Source: Chryseobacterium jejuense
GTDB taxonomy: Bacteria > Bacteroidota > Bacteroidia > Flavobacteriales > Weeksellaceae
Direction of reading: 5' to 3'
Assembly (NCBI RefSeq): GCF_017877355.1
Contig: NZ_JAGIPR010000005.1
Coordinates: forward strand, 62,001 to 126,000
DNA: 64,000 bases
The notes under the pieces are model-generated. The model saw only the letters and a program-made list of their open reading frames with translations, searched no databases and was not told where the DNA came from. Both the position numbers and the translations under genes were made by a program. The stretch's first letter is position 1. Every line of letters starts with the position of its first letter. This document shows, in pieces, positions 42,438 to 51,504 of the stretch.

Positions 42438-43409
42438 TTAAATTCTTACTACGAGTCTTCTTCCGGTTTGTATCTCAGCATTCCACACGGCTTCGATATT
42501 TTTTATATCAACATTTTCAGTTTCTATTTTTATTTTTCCTTCCACGGCAGCCTGGAACATTTCGGGTATAATTTCAGAAAATAAAAGCGCTGATTCTTCT
42601 TTCGTCCAGCTTCCCAATCCTGATCCTGAAATTTGAATATCTGTTGCTCTAAGGATTTGTGAGGATAATTGGATGGTATCTCCACTCATTCCACCTATTG
42701 TAATCAGTTTCGTTTTATGGGAGAATGTTCCATCGCCTTTAAATGCTGATAAAATCATTTCTACAGAGTGTCCCCAGATATAGTCGATGATGATATCAAT
42801 AGGACTCTCACTGTGAATTTCCTTTATTTTCTTTTTAAAATTTCCATTATTTAATTGTAGAGAAACCACCTCATCGGCTCCAAGTTCACGAAGTGCCTGC
42901 AAGGATTCTTCATTTCTTCCGGTAACAATAATTTTTGAGGCTCCATACACTCTGGCGATCTGAACAGCTATTCTTCCTGTAATTCCTGTGGCGCCGTTCA
43001 CAAGAACAACATTCCCGGGCTGTATACCTGCTTTGAATTTTAATGCCATTGCTGATCCCATCACTGCATTGGGAAGAGCCGCTGCTATGGAGAAGTCCAA
43101 GCCTTCAGGAACAGGCACTATCATTTGCAGATTGGCGATTGCCCTTTCTGCAACGGTTCCTTTTTTACTGAAAAAATAAACTTTGGATCCATCTTCAAGA
43201 TAGCCTACTCCGTCTGATCCTACAATTGTTGGCTGATGGGCCGCGTTTTCTGTAGAATAATGTTTTCCGCTGGCTCTTGCTTTATCAAGGTTTTTGATGG
43301 ATGCTGCCTTTACAGTAACCAACACTTCGTTTTGGTTTGATATTTCCGGTTCTGGAAAATTGGCATATTGAGGAGTACTTCCTTTTTCAAATACTACTGC
43401 TGCTTTCAT
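42438..43409 (-). CDS. Zinc-independent MDR family (quinone-oxidoreductase-like) protein
   Basis: 323 residues from ATG 43409 (MKAAVVFEKGSTPQYANFPEPE). Medium-chain dehydrogenase/reductase fold with GroES-like N-terminal part and a Rossmann domain with VLVNGATGITGRIAVQIARVYGASKIIVTGR. No catalytic-zinc GHE motif is seen, so a QOR-type NADPH-dependent quinone or enone reductase is likely. The TTG at 43430 is unlikely to be the start. A Crp-type regulator lies upstream beyond a repeat element; such pairs occur, but linkage here is not shown. Confidence 0.88.
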   Translation of the reverse strand: MKAAVVFEKGSTPQYANFPEPEISNQNEVLVTVKAASIKNLDKARASGKHYSTENAAHQPTIVGSDGVGYLEDGSKVYFFSKKGTVAERAIANLQMIVPVPEGLDFSIAAALPNAVMGSAMALKFKAGIQPGNVVLVNGATGITGRIAVQIARVYGASKIIVTGRNEESLQALRELGADEVVSLQLNNGNFKKKIKEIHSESPIDIIIDYIWGHSVEMILSAFKGDGTFSHKTKLITIGGMSGDTIQLSSQILRATDIQISGSGLGSWTKEESALLFSEIIPEMFQAAVEGKIKIETENVDIKNIEAVWNAEIQTGRRLVVRI

Positions 43410-43757
43410 TACTTTTAAATTTTTATACAAAATTATGAGGGTGAAAGCCTATGAGCGATAACATTTGTTATCAGTTTTTAGGAGGAGGGAAGCTGGGAGT
43501 TATTGAAGTCAACAATTACAAATGATCGAATTTAAAACGCTAGTTTCGCAGGTTTTTTAATTATAGTGCTTTGTTTTTCGGTCGCTAAGGCACTTCGTTC
43601 AGCTAAGAATACGATCATGGCTAAGTGAAACACCCTTGCAAACCTTTTTATAATCATCATTTTGAAAATTCTTTGCGTCTTTTGCATTAAAAATTCAATA
43701 CAATCAACTTTCTGCTGTATATCGTACTGGAGAAATTTCCAACATCCATCTTCCTGC
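43410..43757. repeat. Intergenic region with GGCTGGAAG-type element, copy C
   Basis: About 350 bp without a gene. From 43481 (ggaggagggaagctgggag) to 43757 (catcttcctgcc) it has the purine-rich/pyrimidine-rich ends of the family at 15508 and 40644, but with a longer interior containing gctaagaatacg and ctttgcgtcttttgcat fragments. I see no ORF or terminator. Confidence 0.5.
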
Positions 43758-44339
43758 CTAAGAATTATTTTCTTTCAATATTTTGCTCTTTATTCTGCTA
43801 AGATGCACTGTTGTAATCCCTAAATAAGAAGCGATATAATGCTGTGGAACTCTTTTGATGATCTCTGGTTTTTGTTGAGCGAGCTGAATATACCGTTGCT
43901 TGGGAGTGTCTTTAATGAATGAAAAGAAATGTTTCATATAGTCGAAGATTCTTTCGAAAAGAGCATCCATAAAAAAGGTTCTGAGTTCAGGATTCTCGTA
44001 AACTTCTTCCAGAAATGCTTCTACATCAGGTTTTCTAATTTTATATAAAATACAAGGTTCTACTGTTTCAAAAGAAACCATACTGGGAAGTCCTTTTTTA
44101 AAGCTTTCGAGGGAAGAAAACATGGTGTTTTCCAGAAAAAACTGAAAGGTAACGTCCTTGCCATCATTATTATACCATGCTCTCACAATTCCTTTTTCCA
44201 GATAGAAGGCATTATTTGAAACTTCACCTTCATTTAAAAGCAGGGCTTTAGCAGGGACTTCCATTCTTTCAAAACTACCTAAGAATTGTCTCCATTTTTC
44301 TTTTGGAAGGGGAAATCTGTTTTTGATATGTTCAAACAT
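43758..44339 (-). CDS. Crp/Fnr-family transcriptional regulator
   Basis: 193 residues. The N-terminal cyclic-nucleotide-binding-like beta-roll (KALLLNEGEVSNNAFYLEKGIVRAWYNNDGKDVTFQFFLENTMFSS) is followed by a dimer helix and a C-terminal HTH (RYIQLAQQKPEIIKRVPQHYIASYLGITTVHLSRIKSKIL). The usual cAMP-binding RxS of true Crp is absent, as in most Bacteroidota members. It lies downstream of the glmM terminator and upstream of the MDR gene on the same strand. Confidence 0.9.
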   Translation of the reverse strand: MFEHIKNRFPLPKEKWRQFLGSFERMEVPAKALLLNEGEVSNNAFYLEKGIVRAWYNNDGKDVTFQFFLENTMFSSLESFKKGLPSMVSFETVEPCILYKIRKPDVEAFLEEVYENPELRTFFMDALFERIFDYMKHFFSFIKDTPKQRYIQLAQQKPEIIKRVPQHYIASYLGITTVHLSRIKSKILKENNS

Positions 44340-44346
44340 CAGGTAT

Positions 44347-44375
44347 AAAAAAAGAACGGATTGAGTCCGTTCTTA
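44347..44375 (-). terminator. Rho-independent terminator after glmM
   Basis: aagaacgga ttgag tccgttctt hairpin with an A-run on the left, which is a T-run for the minus strand; 9 bp past the glmM stop. Confidence 0.88.
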
Positions 44376-44383
44376 TGATTTAT

Positions 44384-45766
44384 TTAAATTAAACTTTTAA
44401 TCTTAGCAATGATATCATCTCCTAATTTATCCGCTTCTTCCTGAGATTTAGCTTCTGTATAAATTCTGATGATTGGCTCTGTGTTGGATTTTCTAAGGTG
44501 AACCCAATTGTTTTCAAAGTCTATTTTAACACCATCAACGGTAGAAACGTCTTCATTTTCATATTCTTTCTCCATTTTGCTTAAAATAGCATCTACATCA
44601 ATTTCCGGAGTCAGTTCTATTTTCTTTTTCCCCATGAAATAGCTTGGATATCCTGCTCTAAGTTCTGAAACGGTTTTATTTTCCTTTGCCAGATGAGTCA
44701 GGAATAATGCTACTCCTACTAAAGAGTCTCTTCCGTAGTGAAGATCAGGATAGATAATTCCTCCGTTTCCTTCACCACCAATTACAGCATTTTTCTCTTT
44801 CATTAAAGTAACTACATTCACTTCTCCTACAGCACTTGCAAAGTATTCTGAATTGTGAGACTGGGCAACATCTCTCAAAGCACGGCTTGAAGAAAGGTTA
44901 GAGACGGCTGCTCCATTTTTATTTTTTAAGAGGTAATCTGCAACCGCTACTAATGTATATTCTTCACCGAACATTTCTCCTTTTTCATCAATCAGGGCTA
45001 GTCTGTCTACATCCGGATCTACCACAACTCCTAAATCTGCATTTTCTTTTTTAACCAGTTCACAGATGTCTCCTAAATGTTCTTTTAAAGGTTCAGGATT
45101 GTGAGGAAAATGACCTGTTGGTTCACAATATAATTTAACGGTTTCGCAACCTAATTTATCTAGTAACATTGGAATAGCGATTCCTCCTGTAGAGTTTACA
45201 GCATCCAATACCACTTTAAAGTTTTTAGCTTTAATGGCTTCAATATCTACCATTGGTAAATCAAGGATTTGCTGAATATGAATATCAAAAGCATCTTCTC
45301 TTGTTTCATACTTTCCAAGATTATCTACTTCTGCATAATTGAAGTCTTCACTTTCTGCTAAAGCAAGAACTTCTGCTCCATTTTCACCAGTGATGAATTC
45401 TCCTTTTTCGTTTAAAAGTTTAAGGGCATTCCATTGTTTTGGATTGTGGGATGCGGTAAGGATAATTCCTCCATCTGCTTTCAATTCAGGAACCATTATT
45501 TCAACGGTAGGCGTTGTAGAAAGACCTAAATCAACCACATTAATACCTAATCCCTGTAATGTGGCTGTAACCAGCGAAGAAACCATCTGGCCTGAGATTC
45601 TAGCATCTCTTCCGATGATTAAGGTTAAGTCTTTTTTATTTTTATTATTCTGAAGCCATGTTCCGAATGCGGAAGCAAATTTTACCACGTCAAGAGGTGT
45701 TAAGTTATCATTTACTTTTCCTCCTATAGTTCCGCGAATTCCCGAAATAGATTTTATTAACGACAT
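44384..45766 (-). CDS. glmM: Phosphoglucosamine mutase
   Basis: 460 residues, alpha-D-phosphohexomutase family. The phosphoserine loop is ILTASHNPKQWNALK with Ser 106, the metal loop is VVDPDVDRLALID, the sugar-binding loop is GGEGNGGIIYPDLHYGRDSLV, and the phosphate-binding loop is RKSNTEPIIRIYTEA. It converts glucosamine-6-P to glucosamine-1-P for UDP-GlcNAc and hence peptidoglycan. Assignment as glmM rather than phosphomannomutase is the standard one for this Bacteroidota type, but not provable from motifs alone. Confidence 0.88.
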   Translation of the reverse strand: MSLIKSISGIRGTIGGKVNDNLTPLDVVKFASAFGTWLQNNKNKKDLTLIIGRDARISGQMVSSLVTATLQGLGINVVDLGLSTTPTVEIMVPELKADGGIILTASHNPKQWNALKLLNEKGEFITGENGAEVLALAESEDFNYAEVDNLGKYETREDAFDIHIQQILDLPMVDIEAIKAKNFKVVLDAVNSTGGIAIPMLLDKLGCETVKLYCEPTGHFPHNPEPLKEHLGDICELVKKENADLGVVVDPDVDRLALIDEKGEMFGEEYTLVAVADYLLKNKNGAAVSNLSSSRALRDVAQSHNSEYFASAVGEVNVVTLMKEKNAVIGGEGNGGIIYPDLHYGRDSLVGVALFLTHLAKENKTVSELRAGYPSYFMGKKKIELTPEIDVDAILSKMEKEYENEDVSTVDGVKIDFENNWVHLRKSNTEPIIRIYTEAKSQEEADKLGDDIIAKIKSLI

Positions 45767-45835
45767 TCTGTTTTATTTCTAATTGATTAGTGTAATAATT
45801 TATGCGGAACAAAGATACTTAAAAAGACAGTCACC

Positions 45836-46849
45836 TTATAAAACAGGGATCTTTTTTTGAATTTTATCATACGTATTCTCTACCACTCTTGGAGGCGCAA
45901 AGCGATACCCAATGTATAGCAAACCGTACATACTGTTATTTTCTACCACCTGGCTTCTCGTCTGATTATAGGTATACGCGCTGAAATTCATTTTTCCGCC
46001 AAACAGAAATCTGTCTGTATTGTATCCTACGTGCAGGCCGCCTTCCATTCTCAAGGTAAAATATTGGGCATTTGTTCTTGCATCATCACCCTGAACATTT
46101 CGATACGTTGAAAATTTTCCACCAAGACCAAGTGCTAAATAAGGTGCAATATTTACGTTTTTTCCAAGCACCCAATTGTAGAAATAACCCATATTGACGC
46201 CCACTTTATATTGAGTTTCTTTTAGGTTCTGTTCTTCAACTTTATTTCTGAAAATGGTAACATCATAATCGAGGAACGGAACCCAGCTGCCACTACTCTT
46301 CTTTTGCCATTCACCTTGAGTGTAAATACTTCTTGCGGAAAAATTTTCATTAAGAATGTAGGAAGTAGAGCCTCCAAAGCTTTGTACCCTTAAGTCTGGA
46401 AACTGTACATGGGGATCGCCTTCCTTCCAAGCCGGAAAGACCTCTTTCATATTTTCAATGTAGAAGCCTTTGACATTTTTGTAATAAAGAGTCTGAATAA
46501 ATCTTTTGGGAAAAAATCTAATGCTGAAGTCTGTATAAGAACTGTTTCCTTTCAGATTATTGTCATTATTTTCTGAAAAAAATTTGGGGGCAAAGGATAA
46601 GGTGGCACTTATAATCCTATAATCGATGGACAGGGAAACTTTTGTCTTATTGTTGATAGAGAATATCTGTTGTTTTTGATTTCCTTCTTCACCTTCAGTA
46701 AAAACAAAGCTTTCAAGATTAGTATCAAGATTGGCGCGGATCATCACCTGATCTTTATAAGATTTGATATTTGTTGTATCTGTTTGTGCGCTGACCCGAA
46801 TGGCCAACAAAGAAAACAACACAACAACTCCAACTCTTATAAGATTCAA
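45836..46849 (-). CDS. DUF4421-like outer membrane protein
   Basis: 337 residues. Signal peptide (LLAIRVSAQ cleavage near residue 22) and beta-rich sequence with alternating aromatic and polar residues, ending in a barrel-like strand YGLLYIGYRFAPPRV. The SYKDQVMIRANLDTNLESFVF start and SIDYRIISATLSFAPKF block fit DUF4421 as I recall it. It probably forms an outer-membrane barrel; function unknown. The frame starts with TTG at 46849, with a stop six codons further upstream and no ATG in between. Confidence 0.75.
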   Translation of the reverse strand: MNLIRVGVVVLFSLLAIRVSAQTDTTNIKSYKDQVMIRANLDTNLESFVFTEGEEGNQKQQIFSINNKTKVSLSIDYRIISATLSFAPKFFSENNDNNLKGNSSYTDFSIRFFPKRFIQTLYYKNVKGFYIENMKEVFPAWKEGDPHVQFPDLRVQSFGGSTSYILNENFSARSIYTQGEWQKKSSGSWVPFLDYDVTIFRNKVEEQNLKETQYKVGVNMGYFYNWVLGKNVNIAPYLALGLGGKFSTYRNVQGDDARTNAQYFTLRMEGGLHVGYNTDRFLFGGKMNFSAYTYNQTRSQVVENNSMYGLLYIGYRFAPPRVVENTYDKIQKKIPVL

Positions 46850-46914
46850 CCTGAATATTTTAAATTAAAAAATGAAATTACTACATTTTTTTTAATTTTC
46901 CGTTGAAATCTATG

Positions 46915-47067
46915 TTAAGAACAACCACAATCTTTATCACACCCCATTCTTTTGGAAGTGAACTTACTAGGGGCAAAATTCTTTTTAAGTACCTTGAATA
47001 AAGAGTAACAGGCAAATGCGACTATTAATGCAATCAGTACATATTGAAAAATTAATGAAGAATCCAT
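46915..47067 (-). CDS. FeoB-associated Cys-rich membrane protein, duplicate copy
   Basis: 50 residues from ATG 47067: MDSSLIFQYVLIALIVAFACYSLFKVLKK with one membrane segment, then a Cys-rich tail ending GCDKDCGCS. Two substitutions (TSKRM against NSKRT) separate it from the copy next to feoB at 49045. The family commonly follows feoB and is thought to assist ferrous iron uptake. An upstream extension of the frame to 47145 is only the antisense-frame reading of the feoB remnant. Whether this copy has a promoter is doubtful. Confidence 0.8.
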   Translation of the reverse strand: MDSSLIFQYVLIALIVAFACYSLFKVLKKNFAPSKFTSKRMGCDKDCGCS

Positions 47068-47165
47068 TACTTTAAAATTTGATACACTATCATCGACACA
47101 AAATACGCCAAACCTATCATCATAGTCGCCTGAAAACCAATCCATTTACAGATTTCGGTTGTTTC
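47067..47165 (-). pseudogene. feoB 3'-end remnant
   Basis: The minus-strand reading ending at the stop next to ATG 47067 gives KWIGFQATMMIGLAYFVSMI followed by VYQILK and stop. The intact FeoB ends KWTGFQVAMMTGLAYFVSMI then AYQILK. Only about 35 codons remain; upstream of 47165 similarity disappears. So the duplicated segment includes the last part of a feoB gene fused to unrelated DNA. Confidence 0.8.
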
Positions 47166-47386
47166 TACGAAAACTTTTCTTGCCCGCGAAACTTGTAAGA
47201 ATTCCTACCCATTTTCTGGGCATAATAGATTCTATTTATGGGAATGCCCTAAATCATTTTTTTAATACAACCACATTAATTTACAACAAAACAAATAAAA
47301 ACAATAATATAAATCAAATATGTTTAGTAATTTAATATCTTAAATTACTGCTTTTATAATTTTATTACAAAAAAAACTTATTTACT

Positions 47387-48892
47387 ATGGAAACAAATTT
47401 ACCAACACGCAGATCTTTGATAAAAACAGCTCTGCTTACCTCATTATTATTCTTTATGAGTACATTAATTTTTGCACAAAAAGTGTATGCAAATAACCAA
47501 ACTTCACAAATTTACGGAGGATGTCTTCTCTGTTCTATTCAAAATCCCCAAAATGCAGTGGGAAATAATGAAAATGATTACTCTACTATGCAGATTCCAT
47601 TGGGCGTTTTTGCCAGACTTGAGCAGAGTCTGATTTTTCCTGCAACGACAAAACAAAATAAGATTGTCATTGGAATCGGAACCGACCAGGTATTATCTTT
47701 AGCTTTATTAGGAGGAATTGCAATAGAAACATTCAATGGTAGCACTTCAAATAATGATTATAAAATCATCACCAATGATTTACTCAAACTGGAAATATCA
47801 AATCCAAGCAGAGGAACTATTGAGGTTTTTGTTTCTAAACCGTATGATCGGCTAAAGATAACTTTAAACAGCGGTCTTCTTAACCTGAATAGTGTACTTA
47901 GGATATATTACATCTATCACAAACCTGAGGCCTGTACCTTTCCTCCTTTCGACCCCTTACATTATTATTCTTTTAATGGTAATATTAATGATGCTGCTAA
48001 TGGCCACAATATGACAAGTACCACCAGTCCTATATTCCAAAATAATATGCCTTGTGGCCAAGGGCTCGGAACTACATCAGAGATTCCAAAATATAATCTG
48101 ACAGCCGGATATAAAAAAGAAAATGGTAAAACACCAAGCGATTTAGCCCTTAATCATACTATTTCTTTTTGGGCGAAAACAGAAAAGAAGCAAGAAGGAA
48201 GTACATCGCCAAAGGTAGTCGTTGAGCCAATACTTGACAGGCTTATCATACTCCCGGATAGTCTAAGGCTAAAAATTTCGTCGGCATATCCAAGTTTCGG
48301 ACTTTTCGAGAATGTAAAATTTAGCCAAGCGCTCAGCACATCGACATCTTTTGACCACTATGTAATTAATACAAAGGATGGCTTGATACTGGTATATAAA
48401 AATGGTCAGGAAATATTTAATAATGCAGAACCGTTCTATCTGGAATGGGGAACTGTGCCTACGCTCTTAAATTTATTAGAAAATAATGTTTCAAATATCA
48501 TTACCCTCGACCGGGCACAAATTGATGAATTCGTAGTATATGACAAAGTTCTTACTCCGGAAGAGATTCAGATATTGTATACTTCATATAACTGGCCACC
48601 ATCAGCTCCGTCTGATCCTGCTGTAAATGAAATAATGAAAAACCTCCCAACAAAAGAGCTATTCACTGTATCTCCCAATCCATCTACCGGCCAAATTACC
48701 TTAGATGGTAATATACTTCTACCAGACTCACACATCTCCCTCAGAAATCTTTCCGGAAAAGAAGTATATCATTCGAAATTGAGTTTTAAAACATTTGATC
48801 TGCCAGCTATTTTGCCAAACGGAGTGTATATCCTTAATCTTAAAACTACAGATGGTAAAGAATATACCCGTAAAATTATTCTGACAAGATAA
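47387..48892 (+). CDS. LamG-domain protein with T9SS sorting signal
   Basis: 501 residues. N-terminal signal segment (about 10-32, TALLTSLLFFMSTLIFAQ), an N-terminal beta domain with GGCLLCSIQNPQNAVGNNENDYSTMQI, a LamG/concanavalin-like domain (about 195-410, HYYSFNGNINDAANGHNMTS ... IDEFVVYDKVLTPEEIQILY), and a C-terminal T9SS type A sorting domain (about 430-501, FTVSPNPSTGQITLDG ... PNGVYILNLKT). Probably a surface-displayed or secreted binding or adhesion protein. It lies on the opposite strand between the two copies of a feoB-tail duplication. Confidence 0.85.
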   Translation: METNLPTRRSLIKTALLTSLLFFMSTLIFAQKVYANNQTSQIYGGCLLCSIQNPQNAVGNNENDYSTMQIPLGVFARLEQSLIFPATTKQNKIVIGIGTDQVLSLALLGGIAIETFNGSTSNNDYKIITNDLLKLEISNPSRGTIEVFVSKPYDRLKITLNSGLLNLNSVLRIYYIYHKPEACTFPPFDPLHYYSFNGNINDAANGHNMTSTTSPIFQNNMPCGQGLGTTSEIPKYNLTAGYKKENGKTPSDLALNHTISFWAKTEKKQEGSTSPKVVVEPILDRLIILPDSLRLKISSAYPSFGLFENVKFSQALSTSTSFDHYVINTKDGLILVYKNGQEIFNNAEPFYLEWGTVPTLLNLLENNVSNIITLDRAQIDEFVVYDKVLTPEEIQILYTSYNWPPSAPSDPAVNEIMKNLPTKELFTVSPNPSTGQITLDGNILLPDSHISLRNLSGKEVYHSKLSFKTFDLPAILPNGVYILNLKTTDGKEYTRKIILTR

Positions 48893-49021
48893 CAGGAATA
48901 ATTAAAATACCTGTATGAGCGGTCTCCTATGCTTGCCAAATAAAGGAGATCGCATTTCTTTTTTTGTTTAATGGTATTTTCAAAATAGTAGCTTCTGACT
49001 TTCCAAAGCCTAGTATTTTTC

Positions 49022-49290
49022 ATTAAAAAATGCAATTACTCATTTTAAGAGCAACCACAGTCTTTATCACACCCCGTTCTTTTGGAATTGAACTTACTAG
49101 GGGCAAAATTCTTTTTAAGCACCTTGAATAAAGAGTAACAGGCAAATGCTACTATTAATGCAATCAGTACATATTGAAAAATTAATGAAGAATCCATTAC
49201 TTTAAAATTTGATATGCTATCATCGACACAAAGTATGCCAAACCTGTCATCATAGCCACCTGAAAGCCGGTCCATTTCCAGCTTTTGGTT
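49022..49290. repeat. Right copy of the feoB-tail / Cys-rich gene segment
   Basis: Direct repeat of 46864-47165. This copy is contiguous with intact feoB and is presumably the parent. Confidence 0.85.
49045..49197 (-). CDS. FeoB-associated Cys-rich membrane protein
   Basis: 50 residues from ATG 49197. One membrane helix (about 6-24) and a tail with Cys at 43, 47 and 49 (TGCDKDCGCS). Its ATG overlaps the feoB stop (TAATG), so translation is coupled to feoB. The Cys-rich family is regularly linked to FeoB and presumed to bind or reduce iron; direct evidence is limited. I reject the longer 76-residue frame because its extra N-terminus is feoB read in another frame. Confidence 0.88.
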   Translation of the reverse strand: MDSSLIFQYVLIALIVAFACYSLFKVLKKNFAPSKFNSKRTGCDKDCGCS

Positions 49291-51230
49291 TCTCTATAGA
49301 CTACTGCCAGTGTAGAAACACACTGCATTGCAAATGCGTAGAACAGAAGAACGGAAATTCCGGTTGCAAAACTGAAGACTTTTTCTCCGTTTGGCTTTAC
49401 ATCTCTTCTCATTTTATCAATCACTTTTACTTCCGGAGCATCATCCTCAAGGCTATAAAGTGTTGACATGGTACCCACGAATACTTCTCTGGCTACAAAG
49501 CTGGTCAGGATTCCTACTCCCATTTTCCAGTCGTATCCCAGTGGTTCTATTATTGGTTCTATTCCTTTCCCCATTTTAGCTAAATAAGAATGGTCTAAAT
49601 GAACATCTGATGCAAAAAGCTCATCTGCTTTTTGTTTAGGCCCGAAATAGCTTAAAACCCAGATTATAATACTTACAATAAAGATTATTTTCCCTGCTCC
49701 AGTGATGAAATCCCACACCTTACCCAAAACCATTTTAAAATCGTAGCCAAAAAGTGGTTTTTTATAGGCAGGAAGATCCATTACCAAATAGGTTTTACCT
49801 TTATCTTTAATAAATCCTTTAAGAATTGCTGCGGAAAATAATGCCACTAAGAATCCTAACAGATACATTCCCATCAGCACCAAAGCTTTATACTTTATTC
49901 CTAAAAATGATCCTTCCGAAATAATTAATCCAATAATGATGCTGTACACCGGAAGCCTTGCAGAACATGTCATAAACGGCGTTACCAATATCGTCAGCAA
50001 TCTTTCTTTAACGTTCTCTATATTTCTTGTGGAAATAACGGCCGGAATTGCACAGGCAGTTCCTGAAACTAAGGGAACGATACTTTTTCCATTCAGTCCA
50101 AAAGGACGAAGAAGCCTGTCCATCAGGAAAACGACTCTTGCCATATATCCTGAATCTTCCAACAGATAAAGGAAATACAGTAGAATACCAATCTGTGGTG
50201 CAAAAACTACGATCCCTCCGATTCCCGGAACAATTCCGTTGGAGATCAAGGAATTGATAGGTCCTTCCGGAAGATGTTCGCTGGTAAAAGCCGCCAGCCA
50301 TGAGAACGATTCTTCAATCCAGTTCATCGGATATTCTGCAAGGAAGAAAACACTTTGGAAGATTACCAATAAGATCAATAAGAAAACTATATATCCCCAG
50401 AACTTGTGAACCAAAACCTTATCCAGCTTTTCTGTTAACAATTCTTTGAATTGAAGTTTCTTGGAGATGACATTCTCCAGTATTTTATCTACATTCTGGT
50501 ATCTCCTAACAGTTTCCTGAACCTGTAGTCTTTTCGGAACCAAACTTTTAGCATCAGACTCATTAATCTGATGCATAACAGATTCTATTTTGTCTAGATC
50601 TGTTCCCAAAGAAAGGCTCATCCAAGCCTTATATTCATTATCAAAACCTTTGTGAGCTGACAGTTTATGAATGAAATCTCTGTGCTCATTAGGAATTTCA
50701 AAAGATGCTTTCTCTATCTTTATAAATTCGTTGTTAAAGACTGCATCTTTCACTTCATTGATTCCAATCTGCTCCTTAGCATTGGTTTGAATGATCTTAA
50801 TCCCTAATGCTTCTGAGAATTTCTGAATATCTATTGTAATTCCTCTTCTTTCTGCCTGATCAATCTGATTAACAATCAGAATCATAGGAATTCCAAGATC
50901 CTGAATCTGCTGGAATAGAAGAAGGCCTCTTTTTAAACTTAATGCTTCAAGAATATAAACAACTCCAGCGTAGTTTTTCTGCTCATCCAGAAGGTATTTT
51001 GAGAAAATAGCTTCATCTTCTGAGCTTGGATAAACGCTGTAAGAACCTGGAAGGTCAATAACTTCAACGTCCTCATTTTTATGGGTATAGTTTCCCGAGT
51101 GACTTGCAACGGTAACACCAGCATAATTTCCGGTTTTCTGCTTTTTATTACAAAGCGCATTAAAAACCGTTGATTTTCCTACATTAGGATTCCCGACTAA
51201 AAGTATCTGTTTTTTCTTGTTTGCCTGCAT
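49197..51230 (-). CDS. feoB: Ferrous iron transport protein FeoB
   Basis: 677 residues. N-terminal G domain with G1 VGNPNVGKST (12-21), G3 DLPGSYS and G4 NQID, a helical GDI-like region (about 165-270), then a polytopic membrane domain with the Gate motifs around LVSGTACAIPAVISTRNIENVKERLLTILVTPFMTCSARLPVY and a second Cys-Ala-Met-Gln region (YAFAMQCVSTLAVVYRETKSWKW). It imports Fe2+ across the inner membrane. It overlaps feoA by one base upstream and the Cys-rich gene downstream, so feoA-feoB-Cys-rich is a tightly coupled operon. Confidence 0.97.
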   Translation of the reverse strand: MQANKKKQILLVGNPNVGKSTVFNALCNKKQKTGNYAGVTVASHSGNYTHKNEDVEVIDLPGSYSVYPSSEDEAIFSKYLLDEQKNYAGVVYILEALSLKRGLLLFQQIQDLGIPMILIVNQIDQAERRGITIDIQKFSEALGIKIIQTNAKEQIGINEVKDAVFNNEFIKIEKASFEIPNEHRDFIHKLSAHKGFDNEYKAWMSLSLGTDLDKIESVMHQINESDAKSLVPKRLQVQETVRRYQNVDKILENVISKKLQFKELLTEKLDKVLVHKFWGYIVFLLILLVIFQSVFFLAEYPMNWIEESFSWLAAFTSEHLPEGPINSLISNGIVPGIGGIVVFAPQIGILLYFLYLLEDSGYMARVVFLMDRLLRPFGLNGKSIVPLVSGTACAIPAVISTRNIENVKERLLTILVTPFMTCSARLPVYSIIIGLIISEGSFLGIKYKALVLMGMYLLGFLVALFSAAILKGFIKDKGKTYLVMDLPAYKKPLFGYDFKMVLGKVWDFITGAGKIIFIVSIIIWVLSYFGPKQKADELFASDVHLDHSYLAKMGKGIEPIIEPLGYDWKMGVGILTSFVAREVFVGTMSTLYSLEDDAPEVKVIDKMRRDVKPNGEKVFSFATGISVLLFYAFAMQCVSTLAVVYRETKSWKWTGFQVAMMTGLAYFVSMIAYQILK

Positions 51231-51484
51231 TAATTCAATTCTTCAACAATAATATAATCTCCTTCTTCCTCACGAAGAGCAATCCGGCTTTTCTCTGCTC
51301 CAAATTCCACATACATCGGTCCATTAAACGGAGCCTGGTATAAAATCCTGAAAACGGTCTCAGGAAGAAGCCCCATTTCAATGATTTTATTAGGCATATT
51401 CAGATGGTCATTATCATATCCCAATATCTTTCCCATTTTGTTTTTAGGAAATCCACTTAATTTATGTAATTGTTTCTCTTTCAA
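51230..51484 (-). CDS. feoA: Ferrous iron transport protein A
   Basis: 84-residue SH3-like FeoA protein that supports FeoB. MKEKQLHKLSGFPKNKMGKILGYDNDHLNMPNKIIEMGLLPETVFRILYQAPFNGPMYVEFGAEKSRIALREEEGDYIIVE has the family core with the GLLPGT-like GLLPET and the A.R..EA-like segment. Its stop overlaps the feoB start. A promoter with a 29-bp inverted repeat lies just upstream. Confidence 0.94.
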   Translation of the reverse strand: MKEKQLHKLSGFPKNKMGKILGYDNDHLNMPNKIIEMGLLPETVFRILYQAPFNGPMYVEFGAEKSRIALREEEGDYIIVEELN

Positions 51485-51504
51485 AGCCCTGATTTTTTGT
51501 AGTG

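Larger units (their letters stand above)
46864..47165. repeat. Left copy of a duplicated feoB-tail / Cys-rich gene segment
   Basis: Highly similar to 49022-49290 in the same orientation. Long blocks match with only scattered substitutions (for example the stretch from 46970 to 47100). The two copies flank the LamG/T9SS gene at 47387-48892. Confidence 0.85.

Noticed and set aside
46915..47145. 76-codon version of the Cys-rich gene (and the same at 49045-49275)
   Set aside because: The extra N-terminal residues are the feoB 3' end read in another frame; the ATG that overlaps the feoB stop gives the family-typical 50-residue protein.
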